A DNA stretch of 64,000 nt from contig NC_081523.1 in the NCBI RefSeq assembly GCF_030273125.1, positions 2,844,277 through 2,908,276 on the forward strand, written 5' to 3'. Source of the DNA: Centropristis striata (Eukaryota; Chordata; Actinopteri; Perciformes; Serranidae). The notes beneath the pieces are model-generated. The model ran no database searches. It was not told the origin of the DNA and saw only the letters and a program-made list of their open reading frames with translations. Both the position numbers and the translations under genes were made by a program. Positions 33,791 through 44,874 of this stretch are shown in pieces (the stretch's first letter is position 1; each line of letters opens with the position of its first letter).

Positions 33791-34992
33791 AAACTTGGTC
33801 AAACTACATAAAGCATACTGTCAAACAGAAACTCCATAAAAAACTAAATTCTTCATTCTGCATTCTTTTCTTTTTCAACAATACTTGGTGCAATCATTGT
33901 AAATTATTAAAACCACCAGCTCCTCCTCTGGCTGAACCATTTCTTAAAATATTTAAAATGTGATATTCCAAAGAAGAAAAAACAAAACATATTGCAGTTC
34001 TGTTAATGTATTATTGGACAGTTGTAGCACCTTACATACAAGACTTAGAACCATAACTGCAAAAATAATTTCAAGTAGTTGTTTCAAACCAAGCCAAGGA
34101 GAACATGCAACGGGTATTTATTAAAGATAAAATACGCAATTTCCCTGAACACAGCTTCTTTTTAAAAACTCTGACTTCTTTACTAAAAAAAAAAACTCAA
34201 TGGACTTAAGGTCGGGACAGTTCAGTTTTTTGACATTTTATTTTGGTCATTTTGTCTTTTGTTGTGTCTTTTTAAGCTATTTTGCCTTTTTTTGTGTGTC
34301 ATTTTGTCTTTTTTTTAAAAAAAAGTAATTTTGTGTCTTTTTTTAGTCATTGAATCTTTTTTTTTTTAGTAATTTTGTCTTTTTTTTTTTGGCATTTTGT
34401 GTCTTCTGTGGGTTTTTTGTCATTTTGTGTCTTTTAATCAAGTCTTTTTAAAGTAATTTTGTCTTCTATGGGTTTTTTGTCATTTTGTGTCTTTTTTTTT
34501 GGTCATTTTGTGTCTTTTTTAGTTATTTTGTGTCTTTTTTTTTGTCATTTTGTGTCTTTTTTAAACTTGGTCAAACTACATAAAGCATACTGTCAAACAC
34601 AAACTCCATAAAAAACTAAATTCTTCATTCTGCACTTTTCTTTTTCAACAATACTTGGTGCAATCATTGTAAATTATTAAAATCAGCAACTCTGGCTGAA
34701 CCATTTCTTAAAATATTTAAAATGTGATATTCCAAAGAAGAAAAAACAAAACATATTGCAGTTCTGTTAATGTATTATTGGACAGTTGTAGCACCTTACA
34801 TACAAGACTTAGAACCATAACTGCAAAAATAATTTCAAGTAGTTGTTTCAAACCAAGCCAAGGAGAACATGCAACGGGTATTTATTAAAGATAAAATACG
34901 CAATTTCCCTGAACACAGCTTCTTTTTAAAAACTCTGACTTCTTTACTAAAAAAAAAAACTCAATGGACTTAAGGTCGGGACAGTTCAGTTT
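33791..34992. repeat. ~435-bp direct duplication bracketing an array
   Basis: The block starting AAACTTGGTCAAACTACATA occurs at 33791-34229 and 34563-34992 with few differences (a deletion inside ACCACCAGCTCCTCCTC is the largest). The 333 bp between (34230-34562) are TTTTGTGTC array. The block lies 0.7-1.9 kb downstream of the h2az2 stop, and may be 3' UTR or flank. Confidence 0.9.
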
Positions 34993-35705
34993 GTGCATAC
35001 ATTTAGGTAAGGATGATACATTTTTAAAGTAAGCCATGTCTCCCACATGTAAAGTAGTGAGTGACAGATATGTGCTTCATAATGAGGCAAAAACTGCTTC
35101 ATCACTAGGTTTTTCAAGGTAAACACATTTCTTAAAGTACTATAAACACAAAACACTGTAGCAGATGAGTTTTCATTTCGATGTAAAAAAAATCAACTTT
35201 TAATACATCACTATCTGTGTGCAGTTCAAAATAGTACAGTACGTCAAAAAGGGAAAAAGCACCATGTCACATTTAGCTGTTTTTACCTTATTAGTGGACC
35301 AAAAAAACTCCTTAAAAACTTGTATTATAGTAAATATTCTAACTTCAAGAAAATAACCACAACACAAGTTTTTTTTTTTTTATATAAAAAACGGTTTTAA
35401 CATTTTTTTTTCAGTATAAAACATTACAGAGTCCCAGGCCAATCAAACAAATCCACGGTCACCATTTGAAATAATAATGAACTCCCCAGTCAAACGTTCT
35501 ACAATAACATACAAAGGTTGGGTTTTTTTTTTTTTTTTGTCGTTAAGGGTTTTTTTGTACTTTTCTAGTTATGGGATAAGAAATATTACAAAACAAATCC
35601 TAACAATCAATCTTCGTTGCTATAATATTAATAATAAAAAAGAACAAATGTGAACTCCTGGTCCGATCAAAGCCCAAGCCCCGAAAATTCTGGTCCCCGT
35701 GGCGT
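34993..35705 (-). other. Likely 3' UTR and flank of h2az2
   Basis: AT-rich sequence immediately after the h2az2 stop codon (minus-strand sense). No gene and no unambiguous poly(A) signal. Poly-T/poly-A runs lie at 35370-35415 and 35521-35540. Confidence 0.45.
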
Positions 35706-35767
35706 CTATGCAGTCTTCTGCTGGCCCTTCTTCCCAATGAGGGATTTGTGGATGTGGGGAATGACAC
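35706..35767 (-). CDS. h2az2: h2az2 exon 5 (terminal coding)
   Basis: Encodes the end of the Gly triplet then VIPHIHKSLIGKKGQQKTA and TAG. The acceptor is CAG at 35770-35768. Confidence 0.95.
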
Positions 35768-37621
35768 CTGAACAACAACAACAACAACAAAACATCAGTG
35801 ACATTAGAGGATTGGGTAGCATAGATTTAGCAGAGCACACTGCTAAACTACAGGTACTAATCGATTAATATTTGAATATTTGATAATACAACTGCTACTC
35901 TGTAGCAGTACAGTGTGTATGTGCTAACAGGCTAACAGTTAGCTCTGTAGCAGTACAGTGTGTATGTGCTAACAGGCTAACAGTTAGCTCTGTATCAGTA
36001 CAGTGTGTATGTGCTAACTGGCTAACAGTTAGCTCTGTATCAGTACAGTGTGTATGTGCTAACAGGCTAACAGTTAGCTCTGTAGCAGTACAGTGTGTAT
36101 GTGCTAACAGGCTAACAGTTAGCTCTGTAGCAGTACAGTGTGTATGTGCTAACAGGCTAACAGTTAGCTCTGTAGCAGTACAGTGTGTATGTGCTGCTGC
36201 TGCAGGAGGTGTTCACTTATCGATCTCTGTTTGTTTACAACAAGCACCAGACACTCTGTGCAAAGTTAGTGATGCCGGTTAATTCACGATCACAATGTTT
36301 ATGATCAGCGGAGACTCTGTGCATAATTAGCCATGCTGCTTTCAGCTGCTGACGTTGTGCACAGTTAGCGACGGAGAAAAACCAAACGTAACCTCCAGAG
36401 TCTCTAAATCCCTCTGGGGGCTAATATAACTCGTCCCACCGTGGAAAACCCTCTCCTCCGTTCCTTTCTTCTTCTACAGTTTGTTTCTTCTTCTACAGTT
36501 TGGCATCTCGCTGCCACACTGTATCATCAAATGCTACGCTGCCCCCGTGAGGAAGGCACCAGTAATACCACTTTTTTTTCTTCCAGATATGAACTATTCG
36601 ATTTTTTATGATTTAATGACTATTTGAATATTCTAAAATCGATGCCCATCCCTAGTTTCTTTGTTCCTTTATGACAATAAACTGAATATCTCTTAAACAA
36701 GAGATTTGAGGACGTCATCTTGTGGTTTGGGACACACATTGATATTTTTCATCATTTTATTGACCAAACAACTAACCGATTAATGGTTTAAATAATAAAC
36801 AGATTAATCGTTAGTTGAAGCCTAATGTTATCTTTGCTAGACTCACCTCCTCCAGCAATTGTTGCCTTAATAAGGGAGTCCAACTCCTCGTCACCACGGA
36901 TGGCCAGCTGCAAGTGACGGGGAGTGATACGCTTCACCTTCAAGTCTTTGGAGGCATTACCCGCCAACTCTAGTACCTGCACACACAAACCACCACAGAC
37001 ATTAATGCACACAGCAGACAGAAACATGCACAAAAGATTAACCCTTTAACTGCCTGCTCAACCACATGCTAGAGCACATTTTAACCCATTTAAGGCGGGA
37101 AAGCATTACCACATTTTTACCATTAAAACCGGGAAAGGGGATACGTTGTTTTGTAGTATTTTTTCCACCTATTTTCGGTCTCTTGGCCAATGAAATGCAT
37201 CAGAATACATGTGGGAGTGCCGCAATGCATCATGGGACTTTTACAGAACTGAAATCATGGTGGAAGACGACTATAGCAGAGGGAGCTCAGATATAACAGC
37301 TATAAGCTCTCAAATACTTTTTGAATTTAATTTCTTTCTGCTACAGAGGCTGAAAAATATATTATTTAGTAGGTGTTGACATTTTTGAATTTCCAGGAAG
37401 TTTTTTTAACTTCTTTTAGGGGCTTATGTTAAAAATTGCCCACAGGTTTTCCAGGCATTTTTTCCAGGTGTTTTAGGCCTAAAAGGGTTAAGTAACCATA
37501 TCTCAATAAAAGAAGTGTTTAACTGAAATCCACCTGATTGAGCATCTCTACCACTTGGCTGAGGTTTGTTTTTCTAAAAACATCTGCCAGCTGTCACTGT
37601 GTCTTTAAATAGTAAAATATG

Positions 37622-37658
<37 letters not shown>

Positions 37659-40600
37659 GCCTCTTAGTCCCGCCTCCAACCAGGAAATCAGAAACAAGAA
37701 AATCACTGCAGACAATCGTTCTGTTTTTGGGTGAAATTTTGAAAGGTAGGTACATTTTTTTTGACATTTCATACTGTCAGACGCCTTACTGAACAGAATG
37801 TTAAATGATTCCACAAAAAAACTGTAATGAATGTATAATCATTTTTAAAAAACTATCTTGGTTGATTTGACCCTTTATGGTTAGCTTAGCGGTATTAAGC
37901 TAATGTCACTATAATGAACTATGTGCTATGAAATCATAACTTCTGATCTTTCATTGCTGTAAATATTAAACATTTAATGCTATTCCATCATAAATATGCT
38001 GAAATAATTAATTAAGTATATAGTTTTTATTACTTTCTGAGATGATTTCCAAGTAAATATGGTAATTATATAGAATAAATATGTGGAAATCATGACTATC
38101 ACAATCAATTCCATTTTTAACAAAATGAAAAATGCTAGTATACTAATATTTTTACCAATGTATGAGAATGCGGTCTGTATTTTTTTGTAAAAACATGTTT
38201 TCCAATAACTAGATGGATAGAAAAGGGGGTTAAAGGTTAATAAAGCTTACTTCAGCAGTGAGGTACTCGAGGATAGCTGCACTGTACACAGCTGCTGTGG
38301 CTCCTACACGTCCGTGGCTGGTTGTACGAGTCTTCAAGTGCCTGTGGATACGACCCACTGGGAACTGACAGGAAACAGTGGTTTCAATCAAGCAAATGGT
38401 GAAGGGCACACGGCCAATACAGTTATGCCACAAACAGACATTGAGAGATGTGAGAGATATTTACCTGCAGCCCAGCCCTCTGGGAGCGAGACACGGCCTT
38501 CGCCTTGGCTTTGCCGCTGTCTTTTCCTGCCTTGCCGCCAGCCTGCAGGGTGAAATAAGGACAATTTAATCAACAGGAGACAAAAGGAGGGCATGAAATC
38601 AGAGTAGAAAGTAGGAAAACTGATGCAAAACTCTTTCTTCTGAGGGTTTCTTGGTCATTTTGTGTCTTTTTTAGTGATTAGGGACACGGGGCAAAACATT
38701 TTTATTCTTCCTCTTCCGGACACAATTTCGTCCCGCTACTCGTAATTATATATCAAAACGTGCGGTTTGATCGGGATCGGTGTGCCATTTCTTTTCTCTA
38801 CGGAATATGAATTTTTTGCAACGTAATTGGCGAAAAACTGCACAGAATTTTGTATTGAAATGAATGGGACGGCAGGAAAAAAATGAGCGAAAAAGAACAA
38901 TAATTGGAGATTTTTACACGTCTACTTCTCCGGCATAATTTCACCTAGAGACTCCATTTAAACTTTAAACAGTAGACACAAGTCTTGTGTATCGGTGTAT
39001 TAATCCACGTTTCGATAGGTCATATCGTTTTTTATCAATCCCTGTTCAATGACCATGATCATTTTTGGAGAAATTCTGAGATTATAATGGGTGTGTATTG
39101 CACGGAATGTTCGTGTCACAGTGTGTGACATCATCAGTCAGAGTGGGAGAAGTGGTCTGAAACGTTTCTCTTTCCACACTCCTCCTGGTCACAATTTACA
39201 CTATATACACATTTTTTTTTCCTTCAAATTTGTAGACAAACTTGTTATGTCCCTCACAATGTGCTCAAAAACTCTGAGCGACATATGGAATTTAAATGGG
39301 CAGCCTCCAAGTGCGGCCACGTCTCTCTGCTCCTCTGACTGTAATACAAAGATGTTCTGAGAGAGGCAGAACGGACCCCTGTTTTAAATTTGCGCGTCTG
39401 TAAAATATTTACTGTAAAAACACCAAAATCATATCAACGCGTTCAGGAAGTCCTTGTGACGCTCACAGTCTGGGTTTCTTTCTGATAGGAGCTACCGTTT
39501 GGTCAGAATAAGTCCAAATGTGAGACGAGCGCAGGAGGAAAAAACTCTTTTTCCTCAATGTTTCTGTGGGTCTCTGCCTGGGTTGCCTCTGTCGTCATTG
39601 ACAACCTCCTGAAGTTGCCGTGGTAACCTCAGAGCCTCAGGCCAGAGGCACAGTTAATCTACTGCTGACCCCTGACCCCCATACAAAAATATCAAGTCTC
39701 TGTCAAACACAACCATGCACACACACACACAACACAGGTAATGAGTACAGTTACAGATACACTATTGATCTGAGCAGAATTTGTCAATACTGATCGGAGT
39801 AGTATTGAAACGGCATACTGAACACCTAATATCGGTTCAGTATTTTGCACAGGACACTTTGACTGTGAGAGCTGGGTCCGAGGATCGAACCGCTGACCTT
39901 AAGGTGGACGTGTATATAATATAGCATCATAACATTACTAGTATTAATTGTTATAAATCTCTGAAGAATCTCATCATAGTGTACACACACCGGCAGTAGG
40001 CCCTGTGGCCCTTTCTAGGGTTAGGGTCTAGTTTTTTTTAGTCATTTTGTGTCTTTTGTTGTGTCTTTTTTTGGTCCTTTTGTTGTATCTTTTTTTAGTT
40101 ATTTTGTCTTTTTTTTGGTCATTTTGTGTCTTTTTAGCCATTTTGTGTCTTCTGTGTTGTTTTTTTTGTCATTTATTATTCTAATTTTGTGTCCTTTTTT
40201 TGTTGGTCATTTTATGTCTTTTGTTGTGTGTTTTTTATGGTCATTTTGTGTCTTTTTTAGTCATGTTGTGTCTTGAGGCAGAAATGGGTGAGGTCCCAGA
40301 CTGGAGTTTGAATTTTGTTCAAAAAATGCAACTGCATGACAAAAAAACATTACTACAGGAGATCACATTGTTAAATAAGAGGACAATGAGTTTTGTTTTA
40401 CAAAAATGAAGGAAGTTGTGAAATTGTAAGGAAATTAAACAAATGAGAAGGCCTCAGATTCAAACAATCACAATGTAACTTGTGTTTGTGAGGGTGCCTT
40501 TAAATGACTGAACTACTGAGAATTTAATACATCTCTACCTTGATAGATGATATATTATGTCAGGGGATTTTATGGTGGTGGTTTTTATTCAAGTCTGACT

Positions 40601-42945
40601 ATTTTATTTGTGTCTTGTGTGTTTAGCGTAACAATTGGTCATTTTGTCTCTTTTTTGGTCATTTTGTTGTGTCTTTTTTAGTTATTTTGTGTCTTTTTTT
40701 TTGTTATTTTGTGTCTTTCTTTTACCAGAGCTAACGTAATATAATATATACATAATCCAGACATACTCTGTTGCTGCCTGTGACCCGCCACAAACACACA
40801 ACAGACCGCCGCTTTAACACCACCTGACTTTTAAAGTTTTCATTCATCAATTTGACCCTAAAAAGAAAAAAATCACCTTCACAGAGTGGCCTAGGCACAT
40901 TGAATCCAAACAGTTAAACACTATTTTTCGCCCTTTTACAGGTTTATTTTGAAAGACTTATTAAATCCAACTACTAACAGCTAACCAACAGTTGAGCTAA
41001 TAAAGTAGCTACACTTAACATTTTGTGTCATTTGTTGTGTCTTTTTATCTTCTCATTGTGTGTCTTGTGTGACATGATAATTCTACCCCTTAAAGAATTG
41101 TCACTAGCACTTATTGATGCAGTAATAGCTCTTATTGTACTAGACCTTGATTGTTTGCTTTTATTCTTCCTGTAAGTTGCTTTGGATAAAAGCATCAGCT
41201 AAATGTAAATGTGTCTTTTTTGGCCATTATGTGTCTTTTGTTGTGTCTTTTTTAGTTATTGGGTCTTTTTTGTAATTTTGTGTCTTTTTTGATCATTTAG
41301 TGTGTTTTTAGTCATTTTGTGTCTTTTTTTAAGAATTTTTTTTATCTTTTTGGTCATTTTTAGTGTGACTGTATTTGGTTTGTTTCTTGAGGTTTAGTGT
41401 AAACTAAAACTCCTAACCCTGTTTAACCCTTAAAGAATTGTCACTAGCACTTATTGATGCACTAATAGCTCTTATTGCACTATACCCTGATTGTTTGCTT
41501 TTATTCTTCCTGCAAGTTGCTTTGCATAAAAGCATCAGCTAAATGTAAATGTGTCTTCTGTGTCTTTTTTGGCCATTTTGTGTCGTTTGTTGCGTCTTTT
41601 TTTAGTTATTGTGTCTTTTTTGTAATTTTGTGTCTTTTTTGATCATTTTGTGTCTTTTTTCGGTCATTTTGTGCCTTTTTTAGTCATTTTGTGTCCTTTT
41701 TTGGTCATTTTGTGTCTTTTTTGGTCTTTTGTGTCTTTTTTTTTGGTTATTTTGTATCTTTTCTAGTCATTTTGTGTCTTTTTTCGGTCATTTTGTGTCT
41801 TTTTTGATCATTTTGTGTCTTTTTTCGGTCATTTTGTGTCTTTTTTAGTCATTTTGTGTCCTTTTTTGGTCATTTTGTGTCTTTTATAGTCATTTTGTGT
41901 CTTTTTTGGTCATTTTGTGTCTTTTTTTGTCTTTTGTGTCTTTTTTCGGTCATTTTGTGTCTTTTTTTGGTTATTTTGTGTCTTTTTTTGGTTATTTTGT
42001 ATCTTTTCTAGTCATTTTGTGTCTTTTTTCGGTCATTTTGTGTCTTTTTTGATCATTTAGTGTGTTTTAAGTCATTTTGTGTCTTTTTTTAAGAATTTTT
42101 TTTAATCTTCTTGGTCATTTTTAGTGTGACTGTATTTGATCTGTTTCTTGAGGTTTAGTGTAAACTAAAGCTCCTAACCCTGTTTAACCCTCAGCTCTCC
42201 GTATTAGCGCCTCAGTAGGTAACGTCTCTTTAGACGCCCGGTTAAACTTCCCGCCAACCAAATAACACACATTTTATATAGTTATTTTGTGTCTTTTTCT
42301 TTTACCAGAGCCAACATAATATAATATAACATGTACATAATCCAGACATATTCTGATTAAAGCTGGGAGCCTTCCACAGAGCCAGGCCGGTAGAATCAGG
42401 ACTAGTAGCCGACAGGAAGCTGCCTGTGACCCGCCACAAACACACAACACACCGCCGCTTTAACACCACCACACTTTTAAACTTCTCATTCATCAATTTG
42501 GACAGAAAAAGAAAAGAATCCCCTCCGCAGAGTGGCCTAGGCGCATTGAACCCAAACAGTGAAATAAAGACTATTTTCGCCCTTTTACACGCTTATTCTG
42601 AAAGACTTATTATATCCAACTACTAACAGCTAAAAAGAGTAAAAAAACATCTTGCTATGAATCCAAGTGTGTGTCTTAGATTGATAGACTCACGAACTAT
42701 CACACACACGGTTTAATAATGTCACATTTAACGAAAAATGCCAACAAAACTTGGGACTTCTCGGGCTAATGATAATGCTAGTCCAGTTAGCTCTTTATTT
42801 AGCTTTTATAACCTCACACCTTTCTGCTCGGATTTACTCACTTTAAACACAAAACAGCACTTTCTACAGCTGCACATTAATTACAGGACAAATGCACCGA
42901 CACCCACAGTGAAGCATGGAGCATTAAACCAAGCGCACATACCAT
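35706..42945 (-). CDS. h2az2: Histone H2A.Z, H2AZ2/H2A.V type (five exons)
   Basis: This histone variant replaces H2A in nucleosomes, outside S-phase-coupled synthesis, at promoters and other regulatory chromatin. Joined coding exons on the minus strand are 42945-42943 (start codon only), 38542-38465, 38364-38251, 36976-36847 and 35767-35706. They total 387 bases: 128 residues plus TAG, the family length. All junctions follow GT-AG. The protein has a Lys-rich tail (AGGKAGKDSGKAKAKAVSRS), the histone fold (FPVGRIHRHLKTRTTSHGRV onward), the docking-domain GDEELDSLIKATIAGGG and an end in GKKGQQKTA. The final Ala (not Val), Ala-Lys-Ala and Lys-Thr-Arg favour H2AZ2 over H2AZ1. The start codon standing alone in exon 1 is usual for this gene. 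I see no disruption. It is divergent from purb. Confidence 0.97.
35896..36197. repeat. 45-bp minisatellite in the last h2az2 intron
   Basis: Seven copies (the last partial) of a 45-bp unit starting CTCTGTAGCAGTACAGTGTG, exactly spaced at 35898, 35943, 35988, 36033, 36078, 36123 and 36168. Near identity (only GTAGC/GTATC and one AACTGG change) implies recent expansion. The unit holds GCTAACAGTTAGC, an interrupted palindrome. Confidence 0.95.
36590..36846. mobile_element. hAT-like element ends in the h2az2 last intron
   Basis: CGATGCCCATCCCTAG (36640-36655) and GATTAATCGTTAGTTGAAGCC (36802-36822, first 20 bases shown as GATTAATCGTTAGTTGAAGC) are typical terminal words of teleost hAT-type elements. 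They abut exon 4. Full boundaries are not resolved. Confidence 0.45.
36847..36976 (-). CDS. h2az2: h2az2 exon 4
   Basis: 130 bp encode VLELAGNASKDLKVKRITPR, HLQLAIRGDEELDSLIKATI and AGG plus one base of the next Gly. Donor GTGAGT, acceptor CAG. Confidence 0.96.
37081..37491. mobile_element. TTAA-flanked MITE in h2az2 intron 3
   Basis: TTAA at both ends (37081-37084 and 37488-37491) with CCCATTTAAGGC and GGCCTAAAAGGG inverted ends. This is a third terminal type besides the CCCTTWATMGG and CCCTNTGGAGTC groups. The interior is non-coding. Confidence 0.65.
37623..37658. repeat. (AAT)n microsatellite in h2az2 intron 3
   Basis: Twelve or so AAT units. The remaining ~590 bases to exon 3 are AT-rich with no feature seen. 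Confidence 0.95.
38251..38364 (-). CDS. h2az2: h2az2 exon 3
   Basis: 114 bp, 38 codons, from FPVGRIHRHL to EYLTAE. Donor GTAAGC, acceptor CAG preceded by a T-rich tract. Confidence 0.97.
38465..38542 (-). CDS. h2az2: h2az2 exon 2
   Basis: 78 bp, 26 codons, AGGKAGKDSGKAKAKAVSRS then QRAGLQ. Donor GTAAAT, acceptor CCCTGCAG. Separated from exon 3 by an intron of exactly 100 bp. Confidence 0.96.
38690..40030 (+). mobile_element. Unclassified ~1.35-kb interspersed element, copy 2
   Basis: It shares both outer parts with 30390-31870 (CGTGCGGTTTGATCGGGATC at 38759; AATCTCATCATAGTGTACAC at 39968). The middle includes GAGGATCGAACCGCTGACC (39881), a word resembling the complement of a tRNA B box, which may mark an embedded SINE fragment. 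Confidence 0.65.
40035..40275 (-). repeat. TTTTGTGTC array in h2az2 intron 1
   Basis: TTTTTTAGTCATTTTGTGTC units with Val-Ile-Leu-Cys frames that are artefacts. A second short array follows the TTTAGCGTAACA leader at 40640-40722. Confidence 0.85.
40735..42640. repeat. Direct duplication flanking arrays in h2az2 intron 1
   Basis: The sequence from ACCAGAGCTAACGTAATATA (40724) through ACTACTAACAGCTAA (about 40985) recurs at 42305-42631 (ACCAGAGCCAACATAATATA onward) with scattered changes and a ~60-bp difference near the start. Arrays and two SINE-like tails lie between. Confidence 0.85.
41030..42125 (-). repeat. Long TTTTGTGTC array interrupted by retroposon-like tails
   Basis: The array (41030-41060, 41210-41360, 41560-42120) includes TTTTTTCGGTCATTTTGTGT variants. 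It is broken by two copies of AGAATTGTCACTAGCACTTA...AAGCATCAGCTAAATGTAAA at 41093-41210 and 41433-41550. These tails have the form of a common teleost non-LTR 3' end. Confidence 0.85.
42943..42945 (-). CDS. h2az2: h2az2 exon 1 coding part (start codon only)
   Basis: Minus strand AAAAATG followed directly by a GTATGT donor. A start codon alone in exon 1 matches H2A.Z gene structure. The 5' UTR lies above 42945, length unknown. Confidence 0.85.
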
Positions 42946-43200
42946 TTTTCCGTCTCCTTATGTGATTGTGGAGCTGAAGTCGATAGCAAATAATTTCGGC
43001 TCCGAAACCAAAGAAACAATAAACCCCCTTCGATAATCGTTTGCATGCGACCCCTCGTGGGAGCCCGGGCAGCCAATCAGAGTGCGGTTTGCTACTTCGA
43101 ATCCCAGTTTCGACCAATCGTGGAGCGGTTTGCACAACAGTCACCCATCCCCCACACCAGGATCATCGTGCCTGGCTTCTTTTTTTTTTGCGCACGGAAC
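42946..43200 (-). promoter_or_regulatory. h2az2 promoter region with paired CCAAT boxes
   Basis: CCAAT occurs at 43074-43078 and 43115-43119, 41 bp apart, reading as ATTGG for h2az2 and lying about 130-175 bp above its start codon. TTTGCATGC (43041-43049) resembles an octamer element. Local CG content is higher than around it. Motif-based inference. Confidence 0.5.
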
Positions 43201-43219
43201 CAACAAGTAGGCGGGACTT

Positions 43220-44380
43220 TTAGTGAGTGTGTCCTTCAGGGGCATCATCCCAAAAATGTACAAAATACAAAATCAGGAGGATTTAGTTGGAATTAACTAT
43301 TAGATTTCCATACAAGGACACTCATAACGTTTTCACATACTAATAGGTTTGTACCGACTGCTTTGTAAACGTGATTGTAGCAACAGTTAGTATCTCTGTC
43401 GACCGTTGGACAGCACAGAGCCGTTATGACTGTAAATACTATATGCACTTGAATGTCATACAGAAGGGCGGTGACGTTTTTGTGACAGACAGGCGATTTG
43501 GCGAATGGGAACACGAGCCCGCTATCTGATGTTGTGATAGACAGCGGTAGGGACCAATCAGAGCTCAGAAACCAGCAAATAGTTTTGTACCGACTGCTTT
43601 TAAAAGTGATTGTAGCAACAGTAAATAATTTTCTGTCGTCCGTTAGACAGCGCAGAGCCGTTATGACTGTAAATACTATAATATATGTACTCGGGCCTGG
43701 TGTGTTTAGCGTAACAATTTTGGGCATTTTGTGTCTTTTGTTGTCTTTTTTGTGTCTTTTTTTGTCATTTTGTGTATTTTTTTTTGTTATTTTGTGTCTT
43801 ATTTTTAGTTATTTGTGTCTTTTTGGTCATTTTGTGCCTTTTTTAGTTTTTTGTGTCTTTTCCTGGTCATTCTGTCTTTTTCAAGTCATTTTGTGTCTTT
43901 TTTTTAAATAATTATTGATGATTTATTCTGACTTACTGGATCAACATTTTGAACAATAAAGAAACAAAGACAAACCAACATAAATGTGATCTTGTGATTG
44001 TGTGTCATCCTGTCATCAACTCTGGTTTTTATTCTAGTGGGACTCTATTTTATTTGTGTCTTGTGTGTTTAGTGTAACACTTTTGGTAATTTTGTGTATT
44101 TTTTTTTTTGGTAATTTTGTGTCTTTTGTTGTGTCTTTTTTAGTTGTTTTGTGACCGAGTGTCCTTCTTGGGCATCATCCCAAAAATGTTCAAAATACAT
44201 AATCAGGAGGACGTTGCTGGAATTAACTATTAGATTTCAATACAAGAACATTCATAACGTCTTCACATACAAATAGTTTTGTACCGACTGCTTTGTAAAC
44301 TTGATTGTAGCAACAGTTAATATCTCTGTCGTCCGTTGGACAGCACAGAGCCGTCATGACTGTAAATACTATATGTACTT
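43220..44380. repeat. Duplicated promoter-side block A (43220 / 44154)
   Basis: GGCATCATCCCAAAAATGT through CCGTTATGACTGTAAATACT is present at 43222-43440 and 44154-44370 with few changes. A shorter third copy (TTTGTACCGACTGCTTTTAA onward) lies at 43583-43690. A TTTTGTGTC array occupies 43725-43915. Confidence 0.9.
43445..43585 (+). promoter_or_regulatory. Decoy or ancestral copy of the purb promoter module
   Basis: CTTGAATGTCATACAGAAGG, TTTGGCGAATGGGAACACGA and the CCAAT at 43554-43558 match 44875-44998 just above purb at more than nine bases in ten. It may be an extra promoter or a dead copy. Confidence 0.6.
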
Positions 44381-44872
44381 GTGTCTTGTGTGTTTAGTGT
44401 AACAATTTTGGTCATTTTGTTGTGTCATTTTTTTGTCTTTTTGTGTCTGTTTTGGTCTTTTTGTGTCTTTTTTAGTTATTTTGTGTCTTTTGTTGTGTCT
44501 TTTTTGGTAATTTTGTGTCTTTTGTTGTGTCTTTTTTTTTGGGTAATTTTGTGTCTTTTATTGTGTTTTTTGTCATTCTTTGTCTTTTTCTTGTTATTTT
44601 GTGTCTTTTGTGGTGGGTTTTTTTTTGTCATTTTGTGTCTTTTTTAGTCATTTTGTGTCTTTTTTTGGTCATTTTGTGTCTTTTTTTAGTTATTTTTTGT
44701 CTTTTATTGTCTTTTTTGTCATTCTTTGTCTTTTTCTTGTTATTTTGTGTCTTTTGTGGTGGGGTTTTTTTTTTGGTCATTTTGTGTCTTTTTTTAGTCA
44801 TTTTGTGTCTTTTTTGTGTCATTGTGTGTCTTTTTTTGGGTCAGTTTGTGTCTTTTTTAGTTATTTTGTGTA
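44080..44872 (-). repeat. TTTTGTGTC arrays between promoter duplications
   Basis: Two arrays (44080-44155 and 44400-44872), each entered by the TTTAGTGTAACA leader. Variants include TGTGGTGGGTTTTTTTTTGT. They separate the duplicated blocks from the promoter-proximal copy. Confidence 0.85.
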
Positions 44873-44874
44873 CT

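Larger units (their letters stand above)
38543..42942 (-). other. Intron 1 of h2az2, repeat-filled and internally duplicated
   Basis: 4.4 kb between the start codon and exon 2. It contains copy 2 of the unclassified element, several TTTTGTGTC arrays, two retroposon-like tails and a ~320-bp direct duplication (40735/42305). Phase 0. Confidence 0.9.

Noticed and set aside
39881..39899. tRNA gene suggested by GAGGATCGAACCGCTGACC
   Set aside because: Only a B-box-like word is present. No cloverleaf or A box can be built, so a SINE fragment is more likely.
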